From Chitinimonas viridis (GTDB lineage Bacteria; Pseudomonadota; Gammaproteobacteria; Burkholderiales; Chitinimonadaceae), in NCBI RefSeq assembly GCF_030409555.1, contig NZ_JAUFPU010000018.1, positions 731,532 to 795,531 of the forward strand: a DNA stretch of 64,000 nucleotides. The letters run 5' to 3'. Positions 34,191-45,868 of the stretch are shown here, in pieces. A program made the translations under genes and the position numbers. How positions within the stretch are numbered: position 1 is the stretch's first letter; every line of letters begins with the position of its first letter. The notes under the pieces were generated by a model. It searched no databases, had not been told where the DNA came from, and was given only the letters and a program-made list of their open reading frames with translations.

Positions 34191-36044
34191 ATGACACAGA
34201 ACAAGCGCGTGGGTGCGACACGGATTGCCCTGCTCGCCCTCGCGGTAGCCGGTGCGCTGCATGGCGAGGCCGCCACCCGTATCGACCTGGGCCAGAATGT
34301 ACAACGCGATGGCGCATTGGCTTCGGCCGATCTGCGAGCCACCCAACACAGCATGGCTACCGCCGACGGCGGTCGCAAGATCAAGTATCAGCAGTACTAC
34401 CAAGGCGTACGGGTATGGGGCGAAGCCGCACCCGTGGCCCATTTTGCCAAGCAGGGCAATGGCCTGGTCTCCAGCACGCCGACATTCAGCACCGGCGTAG
34501 TGGTGGACGGCATCGCCGCCGACCTGCCGTCGGCCCAGCCGCGCATGAGCAAGAACGATATCCAGAAACTGGTGCGCATACTGGCTACCCGCCAGGGCCT
34601 GATGGCCAACCGCGCTGAACTGGAGCAGGCCGAACTGCTGGTGCGCCTGGATGAAAAGAGCCGCGCCCAACTGGTCTACATCGCCTCGCTGCATATTCCT
34701 GGCGATGAGCCCACCAGCCCCACCTTCATGCTGGATGCCAACACCGGCGCCGTACTGATGAGCTGGGACAGCCTGGCCCACCGCGACGCGCACGGCCCTG
34801 GCGGCAATGAGAAGGTCGGCAAGTACATGTATGGCAAGGACTACAAGGCTCTGGACATCACCCAGGACTGCCGCTTCGATAGCGAGAATGTCACCACCAT
34901 CGACCTGAAGAACGGCACGGCCAGCATCACTGCGCCCTACCAGATGGCCAGCTGCCCAGCCACCGGCACCCCGGTGAACGACTACCGCACCATTAACGGC
35001 GCCTACTCGCCGGTCAATGATGGCCATTACTTCGGTAACGTCATCTTCAATATGTACCGCGACTGGTACAACACCCGCCCGCTGACCCAAAAGCTGAAGG
35101 TGCGCGTGCACTACGGCAATGGTTATGAGAACGCCTTCTGGAACGGCGACAGCATGACCTTCGGCGATGGCGCCACCCGCTTCCATCCGCTGGTGTCGCT
35201 GGGCGTGATGGCCCACGAAGTGAGCCATGGCGTGACCACCCAAAGCTCGGGCCTGATCTACCGTGGCATGTCGGGCGGCATGAACGAAGCCTTCTCCGAT
35301 ATCGCTGCCATGGTGTCCGAGCAGTACATGTACGGCAAGCCAACCTGGCTGATCGGCGGCGAGATCGTCAAGGGCGGCGCTGACAAGGCCCTGCGCTACA
35401 TGGCCGAGCCGGAGAAGGATGGCAAGTCCATCGGCCACGCCAGCAAGTTCACCGACAAGCTCAACGTGCACTACAGCAGCGGTGTCTATAACAAGGCCTT
35501 CTACACCCTGGCCACCACCAGCGGCTGGGATGCCCGCAAGGCATTCGACATCTTCCTGGGCGCCAACCGCCTGTACTGGAAGGCCAACAGCACCTTCAAC
35601 GAAGGCGCTTGCGGTGTGATCCAGGCTGCGCGTGACAAGGCCTACAACACGGCCGACGTGATTGCCGCCTTCGACAAGGTCGGCGTGCGCTGCGATGGCA
35701 CCACCCCGCCCGAGCCGCCCACTGGTGGCAGCCCCGTTGCACTGAAGAGTGGTACGGCCGTCACCGGCATCAGCATCAACGCTGCCGGCAAGCAGGTCTA
35801 CACCATCGAAGTGCCGGCCAATGCCCGCTTCCTGGCCGTGCGTGCCGGTAGTGGCAGCGGCAATGCCAACCTCTACGCCAAGTTCGGCAGCGAACCCAGC
35901 AAGAGCAGCAGCGATGCCAAGTCCGAAGGTAGCGCCAATGCCGAAGCCCTGGTGATACCGCAGCCCAAGGCCGGTCGTTACTACGTGTTGCTGGATGCCC
36001 CGGCTGCCGTTGCTGGCGCCTCGGTCATCGCCATCGCCCGTTGA
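34191..36044 (+). CDS. M4 (thermolysin/vibriolysin-type) zinc metalloprotease with PPC domain, copy A
   Basis: This 617-residue secreted preproprotease begins MTQNKRVGATRIALLALAVA (signal peptide about 1-27). A propeptide (about 28-200) contains FTP/PepSY-like segments (KIKYQQYYQGVRVWGEAAP, LVRLDEKSRAQLVYIASL). The catalytic domain has VMAHEVSHGVTTQSSGL (HExxH at 342-346) and GGMNEAFSDI with the third zinc ligand Glu. YSSGVYNKAFYTLATT and the final His/Asp region follow. Residues about 525-617 form a PPC domain. It belongs to the tandem M4-astacin pair with the gene at 36079 (gap 34 bp) and is paralogous to 41922. Substrate: extracellular proteins. Confidence 0.95.
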   Translation: MTQNKRVGATRIALLALAVAGALHGEAATRIDLGQNVQRDGALASADLRATQHSMATADGGRKIKYQQYYQGVRVWGEAAPVAHFAKQGNGLVSSTPTFSTGVVVDGIAADLPSAQPRMSKNDIQKLVRILATRQGLMANRAELEQAELLVRLDEKSRAQLVYIASLHIPGDEPTSPTFMLDANTGAVLMSWDSLAHRDAHGPGGNEKVGKYMYGKDYKALDITQDCRFDSENVTTIDLKNGTASITAPYQMASCPATGTPVNDYRTINGAYSPVNDGHYFGNVIFNMYRDWYNTRPLTQKLKVRVHYGNGYENAFWNGDSMTFGDGATRFHPLVSLGVMAHEVSHGVTTQSSGLIYRGMSGGMNEAFSDIAAMVSEQYMYGKPTWLIGGEIVKGGADKALRYMAEPEKDGKSIGHASKFTDKLNVHYSSGVYNKAFYTLATTSGWDARKAFDIFLGANRLYWKANSTFNEGACGVIQAARDKAYNTADVIAAFDKVGVRCDGTTPPEPPTGGSPVALKSGTAVTGISINAAGKQVYTIEVPANARFLAVRAGSGSGNANLYAKFGSEPSKSSSDAKSEGSANAEALVIPQPKAGRYYVLLDAPAAVAGASVIAIAR

Positions 36045-36078
36045 TGCCGTCAAGAACCCCTAACCGGACTAGCCCAAC

Positions 36079-37956
36079 ATGAAAGCTCCCTACTCCATCC
36101 TGGCCGCCTCGGTAGCCGCTGCCCTGCTCAGCACCGGCGCATTCGCCGCCGCTGGCGACAATCCCGAACTGGAACTGCCGCGCCGCGTGCAGACCGCCAC
36201 TGCCACCATCCAGGGCACCAATACCCAGATGACCTACACGGTCGTCAACGGCATGGCCCTGCTGGGTGACATTGCCCTGGGCCGCCACGAAGACATCCAG
36301 CGCACCGGCATTCCGCCGCTGTTCGTGGGTGACTGGACCAAGCCGGTGTCGTCGCAACGCGGCGCCACTGCCCAGGACAACCACTTCAAGAGCGCCACCC
36401 GCTGGCCCAACAACACCCTGTACTACACCTTCGACCCGGTGCTGACTCAGAAGAAGCGCGACGTCATCATCGCCGGCATGAAGCTGATCACCGACAAGAC
36501 TGCCATCAAGTTTGTCGAGCGTACCAACCAGCCCAACTACGCCAAGTTCACCTCCTCCGGTGGCTGCTGGGCCTATGCCGGCATGAAGGGCGGCGAACAG
36601 CCGATCTCCATCGGTGATGGTTGCGAGAAGGCCGGCGTGGTAGCCCATGAAATCATCCACACCCTGGGTTGGATGCATGAGCATATGCGCCCGGATCGCG
36701 ACAACTACGTGACCGTGTTCGAAGAGAATATCTCCGATACCCTCAAGAGCCAGTTCACCAAGTTGCGCGCCGACCAAGTCGATTCGACCGGCAGCTACGA
36801 TATCGACTCGGTGATGCACTACCCCACCTGGGCCTTCAGCAAGAACCAGAAGCCCACCATCCTGCCCAAGGACAGCAGCGTCGACCCCAAGCGCCTGGGT
36901 CAGCGTAACGACCTCAGCCCTGGCGATGTGGCCTCGCTGAAGCAGTTCTACCCTGGCGATAGCGGCACGGTGGATCTGAAGATCGCCCTGTCGGCCCTGG
37001 AACTGCAACTGGACCAGGACAAGAGCGGTTCGCTGACGCTGGACGTAGCCGGTAGCGAAGCCGAGCTCAAGGGCCTGAAGCTGGAAGCCACCTCGGACAA
37101 CAGCTCGGTGATCACCAGCAGCGGCGTGGTGTTCGGCGCCGGCATGGGCAACCAGCGCACCCTGCGCATCACCCCGGTGGCCAAGGCCTACGGCGTGGCC
37201 AATGTGACCGTGCGGGCCATTACCGCCAGCGGCAAGGAGGCCAAGGCCACCTTCAAGCTGACCGTGGTGAAGGATCCGAACGGCGGCGGCGGCAACGGTG
37301 GTGGTAATGGTGGCGGCAACGGCACAGAAAAGCCCTATGACAAGGCCGGCAAGTACCGTGGCGGTGATCGCGTCAGCTTCGAAGGCAAGGTTTACGAGCT
37401 GACCGTGATCGTCAAGGGCCAGAAGGTCACCAACTACTACATCTTCGGTTCGATGTGCCTGCCCGCCAGCTGCTCGGCCGAGAAGCAAGGCAACTACGGT
37501 GGCCTGACCTTCTACTGGTCGGTGGTCGGTGACAGCGGTGGCGGCGGTGGTCAGCCCAAGCCTGTTTGCGACACCGTGCTCGATACCCAGCGCAGCTACC
37601 AGATTGCCACGGCCGGTCAGCGTAAAGCACTGGTTGCCATGGCCGATGTGGCCGGCGCACCTGCCATCCTGTGGCAGGACGGCGGTGCCCAACGCTGGCA
37701 GCTGCAACGCAATGGCGAAGGCTTCTACAGCCTGGTAAGCCCCGCCGCCAAGCTGGCGCTGGAAGCCACCGGCACCGAACTGGTAGTGGCCAATGCCTCG
37801 GCCAATGCCAGCCAGCAGTTCTGCCCCAAGGCCAGCGGTTCGGCCTACCAGCTGGTATCCCGCCAAAGCGGCCGTGGTATCGGTGTTGCTAGCGAGGCCG
37901 ATGGCGCCGCTGTCACACCGGCTGCTGCGTCCAACTGGCTGCTGACCGCACAGTAA
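36079..37956 (+). CDS. Astacin-family (M12A) metalloprotease with chitin-binding-like and ricin-like domains, copy A
   Basis: This 625-residue secreted zinc endopeptidase has a signal peptide at about 1-24 (LLSTGAFAA). The catalytic domain carries the astacin zinc site HEIIHTLGWMHEHMRPDRD (His190, His194, His200) and the methionine-turn region SVMHYPTWAFSK with the zinc-binding Tyr. A beta-sandwich (about 295-395) is followed by a Gly/Asn-rich linker (about 397-413). A carbohydrate-binding-5/12-like module comes next (YDKAGKYRGGDRVSFEGKVY) and a C-terminal ricin-like trefoil (about 495-625). It follows copy A of the M4 gene in one operon and ends at a strong terminator. Confidence 0.93.
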   Translation: MKAPYSILAASVAAALLSTGAFAAAGDNPELELPRRVQTATATIQGTNTQMTYTVVNGMALLGDIALGRHEDIQRTGIPPLFVGDWTKPVSSQRGATAQDNHFKSATRWPNNTLYYTFDPVLTQKKRDVIIAGMKLITDKTAIKFVERTNQPNYAKFTSSGGCWAYAGMKGGEQPISIGDGCEKAGVVAHEIIHTLGWMHEHMRPDRDNYVTVFEENISDTLKSQFTKLRADQVDSTGSYDIDSVMHYPTWAFSKNQKPTILPKDSSVDPKRLGQRNDLSPGDVASLKQFYPGDSGTVDLKIALSALELQLDQDKSGSLTLDVAGSEAELKGLKLEATSDNSSVITSSGVVFGAGMGNQRTLRITPVAKAYGVANVTVRAITASGKEAKATFKLTVVKDPNGGGGNGGGNGGGNGTEKPYDKAGKYRGGDRVSFEGKVYELTVIVKGQKVTNYYIFGSMCLPASCSAEKQGNYGGLTFYWSVVGDSGGGGGQPKPVCDTVLDTQRSYQIATAGQRKALVAMADVAGAPAILWQDGGAQRWQLQRNGEGFYSLVSPAAKLALEATGTELVVANASANASQQFCPKASGSAYQLVSRQSGRGIGVASEADGAAVTPAAASNWLLTAQ

Positions 37957-38049
37957 AGCGGTCTGGACTCGCCTCGTTCCCGGTTCGTCCTCCTCTGCGA
38001 ACCCACTGGGCGGGTCCTTCTCTCCCCTTTTTTCTCCTCATGCATCCTT

Positions 38050-38074
38050 GGGCCACTTCTGTGGCCCTTTTTTT
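38050..38074 (+). terminator. Rho-independent terminator after astacin A
   Basis: GGGCCAC, a TTCT loop and GTGGCCC form a perfect 7-bp stem followed by seven T residues. It lies 94 bases after the stop of the astacin gene. It separates the first M4-astacin pair from the collagenase transcription unit. Confidence 0.88.
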
Positions 38075-38262
38075 GCCCGCTCAAAAAGCCGGGGCACGCA
38101 GATGAGAAAAACCAGGGGAGCGGCGGCGGCAGGCAACAGCGCAGCCCTGCAGCAGGCCAATGCCGGCGCGGCGAACATCAGTGTGAATAATATACAACGG
38201 AGCCGGACGGCTGGATGGGGAGCAGGCTGCAAGCCTTGTCAATGCTGGCTTTGCAGCTTGTC

Positions 38263-38292
38263 TATAACCCTGATCGGGTAAACGGAGCTTGC
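38263..38292 (+). repeat. TATAACCC-loop-GGGTAAACG motif, copy 2
   Basis: This copy has the same layout as 26744-26775 (TATAACCC, 5-base loop, GGGTAAACG, then AGCTTGC). It lies about 300 bp upstream of the collagenase start codon. Confidence 0.4.
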
Positions 38293-38326
38293 AAAACAGC
38301 GCGACCGTTCGTCCCAAAATATGACA

Positions 38327-38371
38327 ATGTCATTGACATGATCTTGGTGATACGTGAGTATAACCTCACGT
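38327..38371. promoter_or_regulatory. Dyad symmetric elements upstream of the collagenase gene
   Basis: Two perfect dyads lie close together: ATGTCA-t-TGACAT (38327-38339), and ACGTGAG with CTCACGT around TATAAC (38352-38371). TTGACA (38333-38338) and TATAAC (38359-38364) could be -35 and -10 elements, although their 20-bp spacing is longer than ideal. A regulator binding the second dyad would cover the -10 box. Confidence 0.45.
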
Positions 38372-38586
38372 CATAACAATGCGCGAGCTATTCGCGCCTC
38401 GAAATCCCGTTTGCATACATGAATTTGCAGACAAACAGGGTCCGGATGCCTGCCCGGACCATGCCGTGGGTGACGAGATCTGCAATCCCAGGGAGCAGGC
38501 ACAAAGGACGCCGTGAGCACGACGCAATAAAGACGTCGGCCGGGGACGTCTTCCCAAACATGTATACAAAGGATGCAATAGAGAAA

Positions 38587-41500
38587 ATGGCTTTCAAACA
38601 CGCCAAGCCTGCGCTTGCCCTGGTGGCCGCCGCAGTCAGCAGTTGCTTTATCACCGCCAACGCCGCCAGCTTGCTGGCACCCGCCCAGAGCAATATGCCG
38701 GTGGAGCCGCAAGAAGCGGTCGTCGGCACGGCCACCCGTACCGACCCCAGCCCGACCAGCGATCCACGCATGATGGAACGCCGGCCGCTGCTGAAGTCCA
38801 TGATGGCCGACACCAACTGTAATGATTCGGCCTTCGGTACCGCCCAGGGCGCTGCCCTGGTGAGCCTGATCAAGTCGTCCACCACCAATTGCGTGAATGG
38901 TCTGTTCAGCCTGACTGGCAGCAATGCCCGCAATACCTTCAACGAAGCCAAGATCATCACGGCACTGGAAGAACTGGGCCGCTTGGGTGCACGTTACGAT
39001 GGCAGCAACAAGGACAGCATCCATCAGGTTGTGTTGTTCCTGCGCGCCGGCTACTACGTGCAGTACTACCACGAGAAGGATGTGGGCGCTTACGGCCCGG
39101 CCGTCAAGGCAGCCCAGCAGAAGGCCCTGGATGCCTTCTTCGGCAACAAGGCTATCTACACGGTCTCGCCCGACAACGGCAAGATCCTGGGCGAAGCCAT
39201 CATCTTCATCGACAGCGCGGAAGAGAACGCCCGCTACATGCCGCTGATGAAGCAGATGCTCAATAGCTTTGGCGATGCCCAGCTGAAGGACAATTCGGTT
39301 CGCAACGCCTACAACAGCATCTTCAGCGTGTATTTCCGTGGCCACCAGAATGCCGATTTCCAGGCCCTGGTAAAGGCTGACGGCAGCTACGCCACCGTCC
39401 TGCACGACTTCTACCGTCGCCAGTTCAAGCTGCGCGGCACCGGTTCCGAGTTCATGCTGGCCAACGCCGCCCGCGAGCTGGCCCGTTTCCTCAAGTATCC
39501 AGAGCGCAAGGCCGAAGTACAGCCCCTGCTGCGCGGCATGATCACCGACAACCCCATCAAGGGCGCCGGCTCCAGCATCTGGGCGGCCGCCGTGGATGGC
39601 GCAACCTATTACGACGGCAGCAACTGCAGCTACTACGGCACCTGTAACTACAAGGAAGACCTGAAGGCTGCCATCCTGCCGATTACCCACAAGTGCGGCC
39701 CCACCGTGACCATCCGCGCCCAGGAGATGAGCGCCGAGCAGTTGGCCAACTCCTGTGATGTGCTGTCCAAGGAAGAGAAGCTGTTCCACTACGGCACCTT
39801 TGGCAACACCGACCCGCTGGCCAGCCCGCCGGTGGCAAACGACAACAACACCAGCCTCGAAGTGGTGGTGTTCGACGACTACAACAATTACAACACCTAC
39901 GCCGGCACGCTGTTCGGCATCAGCACCGACAACGGTGGCATGTATCTGGAAGGCAACCCGTCCAAGCCTGGCAACCAGGCTCGCTTCATCGCCCATGAAG
40001 CCTCGTGGAAGCGCCCGACCTTTGAAGTGTGGAACCTGCAGCACGAATACATCCACTACCTCGATGCCCGCTACAACCTGGAAGGCGACTTCGGCAAATC
40101 CAACAAGTACGAAACCACTTGGTGGGGTGAGGGCGTTGCTGAGTATCTGTCCTATCAGAACAACTACAGCGCAGCGATAGACGAAGGCCGCAAGAACACC
40201 TACAAGCTGAGCACCATCTTCAAGAACAACTACAGCATGGCCGATTACAGCAATCGCGCCTATCGCTGGGGCTACCTGGCCGTGCGCTTCATGTACGAGC
40301 GCCAGCGGGCCGATCTGGAGAGCCTGCTGAGCAACACCCGCAGCGGCGACTACGCCAGCTACACCACCAAGCTGGCCAGCATGGGCGCCCGCCACGATGC
40401 CGAGTTCGCCCAGTGGCTGACCACGGTCGGCACCGGCGGTGAATTTGTCGGTGGCAAGCCCTTTGGCCCCAGCGGCAGCAATACCGCCCCGCAGCTGAAT
40501 GGCCTGCGCGATGTCAGCAGCAATGTCGGCCAAGCCATCCCGGCCCTGAGCTTTATCGTGGCCGACAAGGAAACCGCTTCCGGTGAACTGAAGGTCACCG
40601 CCGTCGCCAGCGACAGCAGCCTGATCCCTGCCAGCGGCCTGATCCTGGGCGGCAGCAATGGCCAGCGCACGCTGACCATCAACCCGGCAGCCGGCAAGAG
40701 TGGCGAGGCCACCGTGACGGTGACCGTGTCGGACGGCAAGCTCAGCAGCCAGAGCAGCTTCAAGGTCAAGATCGTGGCCGTGGCAGGCAACACCGCACCG
40801 CAGCTGAGTGGCCTTGCCAATGTCAGCACCAAGCTGGGCCAGGCCATACCCGCCATGCGCTTCAGCGTGACCGACAAGGAAACCGCTGCCGGTGAACTGA
40901 AGGTCACGGCCGTCGCCAGCGACAGCAGCCTGATCCCTGCCAGCGGCCTGATCCTGGGCGGCAGCAATGGCCAGCGCACCCTGAGCATCGCCCCGGCAGC
41001 CGGCAAGACCGGCGAGACCACCGTGACGGTGACCGTGTCGGACGGCAAGCTCAGCAGCCAGGCCAGCTTCAAGGTCACCATCGCGGCTGGCGCCGTCAAC
41101 ACCGCGCCGCAACTGAGCGGCCTGGTGGATATCGCCGCCAAGCTGGGCCAGGCCATACCCGCCATGCGCTTCAGCGTGGCCGACAAGGAAACCGCCGCCA
41201 GCCAGCTCAAGGTCACGGCCGTCGCCAGCGACAGCAGCCTGATCCCCGCCAGCGGCCTGATCCTGGGCGGCAGCGATGGCCAGCGCACCCTGAGCATCAT
41301 CCCGGCAGCCGGCAAGACGGGCGAAAGCACTGTCACCGTGACGGTCTCGGATGGCGCCCTGAGCAGCCAGTCCAGCTTCAAGGTCAAGCTGTCGGCCGAT
41401 GGTTCCACCTGCCCGGTCGAGCGCAAGGATTCGCTCAACGACGGCTGCGTGCGCACCAATATCGGCAGCAACTACTCGGCCTGGTACTGGATATACGTGC

Positions 41501-41733
41501 CGCAAGGCACCACCAGGCTGACCCTGACCACCAGCGGTGGCGAGGGCAATGCCGACATGTTCGTGAAGAGCCGCAACTGGCCGTCGCCGACTGACCACGA
41601 CGCCCAGTCCAGCAACCCCGGCAACAACGAGCAGGTGGTGATAGAGAACCCGCAAGGGCGCACCTACTACCACATCCAGTTGCAAGCCAAGCAGAGCTTC
41701 AAGGGGCTTTCCCTCAGCGCCAAGCTGAACTAA
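38587..41733 (+). CDS. Secreted M9-family collagenase with three tandem Ig-like repeats and PPC domain
   Basis: This 1048-residue preproprotein starts at MAFKHAKPALALVAAAVSSC, a normal signal peptide (about 1-28); the frame is open to 38419, but those residues do not look translated. The N-terminal activator region spans about 75-370. The catalytic domain has HEYIHYLDARYNLEGDF (zinc site, His486-His490) and WWGEGVAEYLSYQN with the third ligand Glu. Three 103-residue cadherin/Ig-like repeats (from residue 632) share NTAPQL-type openings and the phrase TAVASDSSLIPASGLILGG. A PPC domain ends the protein. It is likely exported by the T2SS encoded downstream. Substrate: collagen-like matrix. Confidence 0.93.
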   Translation: MAFKHAKPALALVAAAVSSCFITANAASLLAPAQSNMPVEPQEAVVGTATRTDPSPTSDPRMMERRPLLKSMMADTNCNDSAFGTAQGAALVSLIKSSTTNCVNGLFSLTGSNARNTFNEAKIITALEELGRLGARYDGSNKDSIHQVVLFLRAGYYVQYYHEKDVGAYGPAVKAAQQKALDAFFGNKAIYTVSPDNGKILGEAIIFIDSAEENARYMPLMKQMLNSFGDAQLKDNSVRNAYNSIFSVYFRGHQNADFQALVKADGSYATVLHDFYRRQFKLRGTGSEFMLANAARELARFLKYPERKAEVQPLLRGMITDNPIKGAGSSIWAAAVDGATYYDGSNCSYYGTCNYKEDLKAAILPITHKCGPTVTIRAQEMSAEQLANSCDVLSKEEKLFHYGTFGNTDPLASPPVANDNNTSLEVVVFDDYNNYNTYAGTLFGISTDNGGMYLEGNPSKPGNQARFIAHEASWKRPTFEVWNLQHEYIHYLDARYNLEGDFGKSNKYETTWWGEGVAEYLSYQNNYSAAIDEGRKNTYKLSTIFKNNYSMADYSNRAYRWGYLAVRFMYERQRADLESLLSNTRSGDYASYTTKLASMGARHDAEFAQWLTTVGTGGEFVGGKPFGPSGSNTAPQLNGLRDVSSNVGQAIPALSFIVADKETASGELKVTAVASDSSLIPASGLILGGSNGQRTLTINPAAGKSGEATVTVTVSDGKLSSQSSFKVKIVAVAGNTAPQLSGLANVSTKLGQAIPAMRFSVTDKETAAGELKVTAVASDSSLIPASGLILGGSNGQRTLSIAPAAGKTGETTVTVTVSDGKLSSQASFKVTIAAGAVNTAPQLSGLVDIAAKLGQAIPAMRFSVADKETAASQLKVTAVASDSSLIPASGLILGGSDGQRTLSIIPAAGKTGESTVTVTVSDGALSSQSSFKVKLSADGSTCPVERKDSLNDGCVRTNIGSNYSAWYWIYVPQGTTRLTLTTSGGEGNADMFVKSRNWPSPTDHDAQSSNPGNNEQVVIENPQGRTYYHIQLQAKQSFKGLSLSAKLN
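40480..41397 (+). repeat. Three tandem in-frame 309-bp repeats in the collagenase gene
   Basis: Units start at 40480, 40789 and 41098, with exact 309-bp periodicity. Long stretches of DNA are nearly identical between units (for example the segment beginning GCCGTCGCCAGCGACAGC), which indicates recent duplication or gene conversion. Each unit encodes one beta-sandwich module. Confidence 0.85.
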
Positions 41734-41921
41734 GCCCAGGCGGGCGCGGCCCTGACGGGGCGTGCCCGCTGTTGTACAGCGCGACTATCCAGCGCATCGG
41801 ATGTTCGCCTGACGGTGCGTCTGTCAGGGCTTGCCCTCGCAACGCATCGTCCTCCCTGGCAAGGAGCCAGGACAGCCCAGCCATACCTGACTGGAACGCA
41901 TAAACAACAAAGGCAAAATGC

Positions 41922-43763
<1,842 letters not shown>

Positions 43764-43790
43764 TATCGCGCAGTATCCAAGGAATAACAG

Positions 43791-45680
43791 ATGAAGAAAC
43801 CGCAACTGGCCCTGTTGGCCACCGCCATCGCGATGATGGGCAGCACTGTCTGGGCCGATGTCGGCACCACCCCTGAGCTGGACACCCCGCGCCGCATCGA
43901 AACCGCAACCGCCAAGATCCGTGGCACCGACCAGAACATGACCTATATGGTCATCGATGGCCGCGCCATGCTGGGCGACATCATGCTGGGCATGCACAAG
44001 GATGTGCAGACCAACGGCATCAACCTGCCCAAGCTGGACCTGCCCAAGGCCCCTGGCGACAAGCTGGATTCCGGCCGCGTCGTGGCCAAGGACAACCATT
44101 ACAAGTCCGCCACCAGCTGGACCAACAACACCATGCCGTACACGTTCGATCCCTCGCTGAGCAAGGCGAAGCGGGATGCGATTGCCGTCGGCATGAAGCT
44201 GATCAGCGACAACACCAATATCCGCTTCGTTCCGCGCAGCAGCGAGACCAACTACGTCAAGTTCGTGTCTGACGGCGGCTGCTGGTCCTATGTCGGCATG
44301 ATAGGCAAGGAACAACCCATCTCCATCGGTGATGGCTGTGAGCGTAGCGGTACCGTCGCCCACGAAATCATGCACGCCCTGGGCTGGATGCACGAACAGA
44401 TGCGTCCTGACCGCGACAACTATGTGCGTGTGGTGGAAGAAAACATCCAGGACGGCATGGCCAGCCAGTTCACCAAGCTGCGCGCCGACCAGGTCAACCC
44501 GGCTGGTGGCTACGATATCGACTCGGTGATGCACTACCCGAACTGGGCCTTCTCCAAGAACGGCAAGCCCACCATCGTTCCGCTGGACCCCAAGGTCGAC
44601 CCCAGCCGTATGGGCCAGCGTAACCAGTTGAGTGCGGCCGATATCACCGCCATCAACAAGTTCTACCCGGCCGTGAACGGCAATGTGCCGCTGACCATGA
44701 CCACCAGCACCAGCTCGGTCAGCTTCATGCAGGACAAGAGCGGCCAGTTCAGCCTGACTCTGGCCGGCAGCGATGCCGACCTGAAGTCGCTGCGCTTTGA
44801 TATCCGCAGCGACAACAGCGCCGTGGTCGCCCCGGCAGGTGTGGTGGTGCAGGCCGGTACCGGTAGCCAGCGCACCGTGACCATCACCCCGGTGGCCAAG
44901 GCCTCGGGCGTGGCCACCATCACCCTTCGCGCCATTGCGGCCTCGGGCAAGGAAGTCACGGCCAGCGTCAAGGTCACCGTAGCCAAGGACACCACCGGCG
45001 GCGGTGGCGGCGGTACCAGCACGGCCAAGCCGTATGACCGCGCAGCCAAGTACACCACCGGCAACCAGGTGAGCTTCGGCGGCAAGACCTACAGCATGAC
45101 CGTGATGATCGACGGCAAGGTCTCCACCACCTACTGGATCTGGGGCAGCTACTGCGAACCCGTCCGTTGCAGCCCGCAGACCCCGTTCGTCTACAGTAAC
45201 TGGCTGAAGGTGTACTGGACTGAAGTCGGCGGCGGTGATGGCGGCGGCGGCACCACGCCCAAGCCTGCCTGCGAAACCGTGCTGGACGTCAACCGCCAGT
45301 ACCAGATCACCAGCAGCAGCCAGCGCAAGTCGCTGGTACCGGCCGGTGATGTGCAGAACGCCCCGATGATGCTGTGGCCCGATGCCGGCCAGCAACGCTG
45401 GAAGCTCACCCGCAACGCCGAGGGTTACTACGTGATCGCCAGCGCCGCAACCGGCCTGGCCCTGGATGTCGCCAACGGCGCCACCCTGGCAGGTAGCGAA
45501 GTGATCGTCTGGCCGGTGCACGGCGGCGCCAACCAGCAGTTCTGCCCCCGCGCCAGCGGTAGCGGCTACCAGCTGGTGTCACGCGGTGCCAACCTGCCGC
45601 TGTCTGCTGCCAGCGAGAACGATGGCGCGGCAGTGAAGCTGTCCAGCGGCGCAGCCACCTGGTTGCTGTCACCACTGTAA
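43791..45680 (+). CDS. Astacin-family (M12A) metalloprotease with chitin-binding-like and ricin-like domains, copy B
   Basis: This 629-residue paralogue of the astacin at 36079 has a signal peptide at about 1-22 (MGSTVWADV). The zinc site HEIMHALGWMHEQMRPDRD is at residues 191-209, followed by the met-turn SVMHYPNWAFSK. The beta-sandwich, Gly-rich linker, carbohydrate-binding-like module (YDRAAKYTTGNQVSFGGKTY) and C-terminal ricin-like trefoil (YQITSSSQRKSLVPAGDVQN onward) follow as in copy A. A strong terminator lies 145 bases after the stop. Together with 41922 it forms the second M4-astacin pair. Confidence 0.93.
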   Translation: MKKPQLALLATAIAMMGSTVWADVGTTPELDTPRRIETATAKIRGTDQNMTYMVIDGRAMLGDIMLGMHKDVQTNGINLPKLDLPKAPGDKLDSGRVVAKDNHYKSATSWTNNTMPYTFDPSLSKAKRDAIAVGMKLISDNTNIRFVPRSSETNYVKFVSDGGCWSYVGMIGKEQPISIGDGCERSGTVAHEIMHALGWMHEQMRPDRDNYVRVVEENIQDGMASQFTKLRADQVNPAGGYDIDSVMHYPNWAFSKNGKPTIVPLDPKVDPSRMGQRNQLSAADITAINKFYPAVNGNVPLTMTTSTSSVSFMQDKSGQFSLTLAGSDADLKSLRFDIRSDNSAVVAPAGVVVQAGTGSQRTVTITPVAKASGVATITLRAIAASGKEVTASVKVTVAKDTTGGGGGGTSTAKPYDRAAKYTTGNQVSFGGKTYSMTVMIDGKVSTTYWIWGSYCEPVRCSPQTPFVYSNWLKVYWTEVGGGDGGGGTTPKPACETVLDVNRQYQITSSSQRKSLVPAGDVQNAPMMLWPDAGQQRWKLTRNAEGYYVIASAATGLALDVANGATLAGSEVIVWPVHGGANQQFCPRASGSGYQLVSRGANLPLSAASENDGAAVKLSSGAATWLLSPL

Positions 45681-45825
45681 GGTGCAAGTGGGCGCGCTGT
45701 CATGCAGCGCGCCTGCCGCAAGCCGGTACAGCCCTGCCACATGGCAGGGCAACAAGACCAGCGCCGGCCCCGCTACCCTATACTGTCCGACAGGCAGCAC
45801 CCCCTATTTCCCCTGGGAGTACCCT

Positions 45826-45850
45826 GGGCCGCCGTGGCGGCCCTTTTTTA
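45826..45850 (+). terminator. Rho-independent terminator after astacin B
   Basis: GGGCCGCC, a GT loop and GGCGGCCC form a perfect 8-bp stem followed by six T residues. It closes the collagenase-M4-astacin transcription unit. Confidence 0.88.
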
Positions 45851-45868
45851 CCCCCAAACAGGGCGCTT

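Larger units (their letters stand above)
37957..38586. other. Intergenic region between astacin A and the collagenase gene
   Basis: This 630-bp gap contains a strong terminator (38050-38074), a TATAACCC/GGGTAAACG motif (38263-38292), dyads at 38327-38371 and the likely collagenase promoter and leader. Open frames of 60-80 codons here lack start signals. Confidence 0.5.

Noticed and set aside
34188-37866. Two long minus-strand frames opposite M4 copy A and astacin A
   Set aside because: They show the same codon-bias effect and no recognisable protein features.
38371-41685. 1104-codon minus-strand frame opposite the collagenase gene
   Set aside because: It mirrors the repeats of the collagenase gene, has no domain and no start signal; it is a shadow frame.
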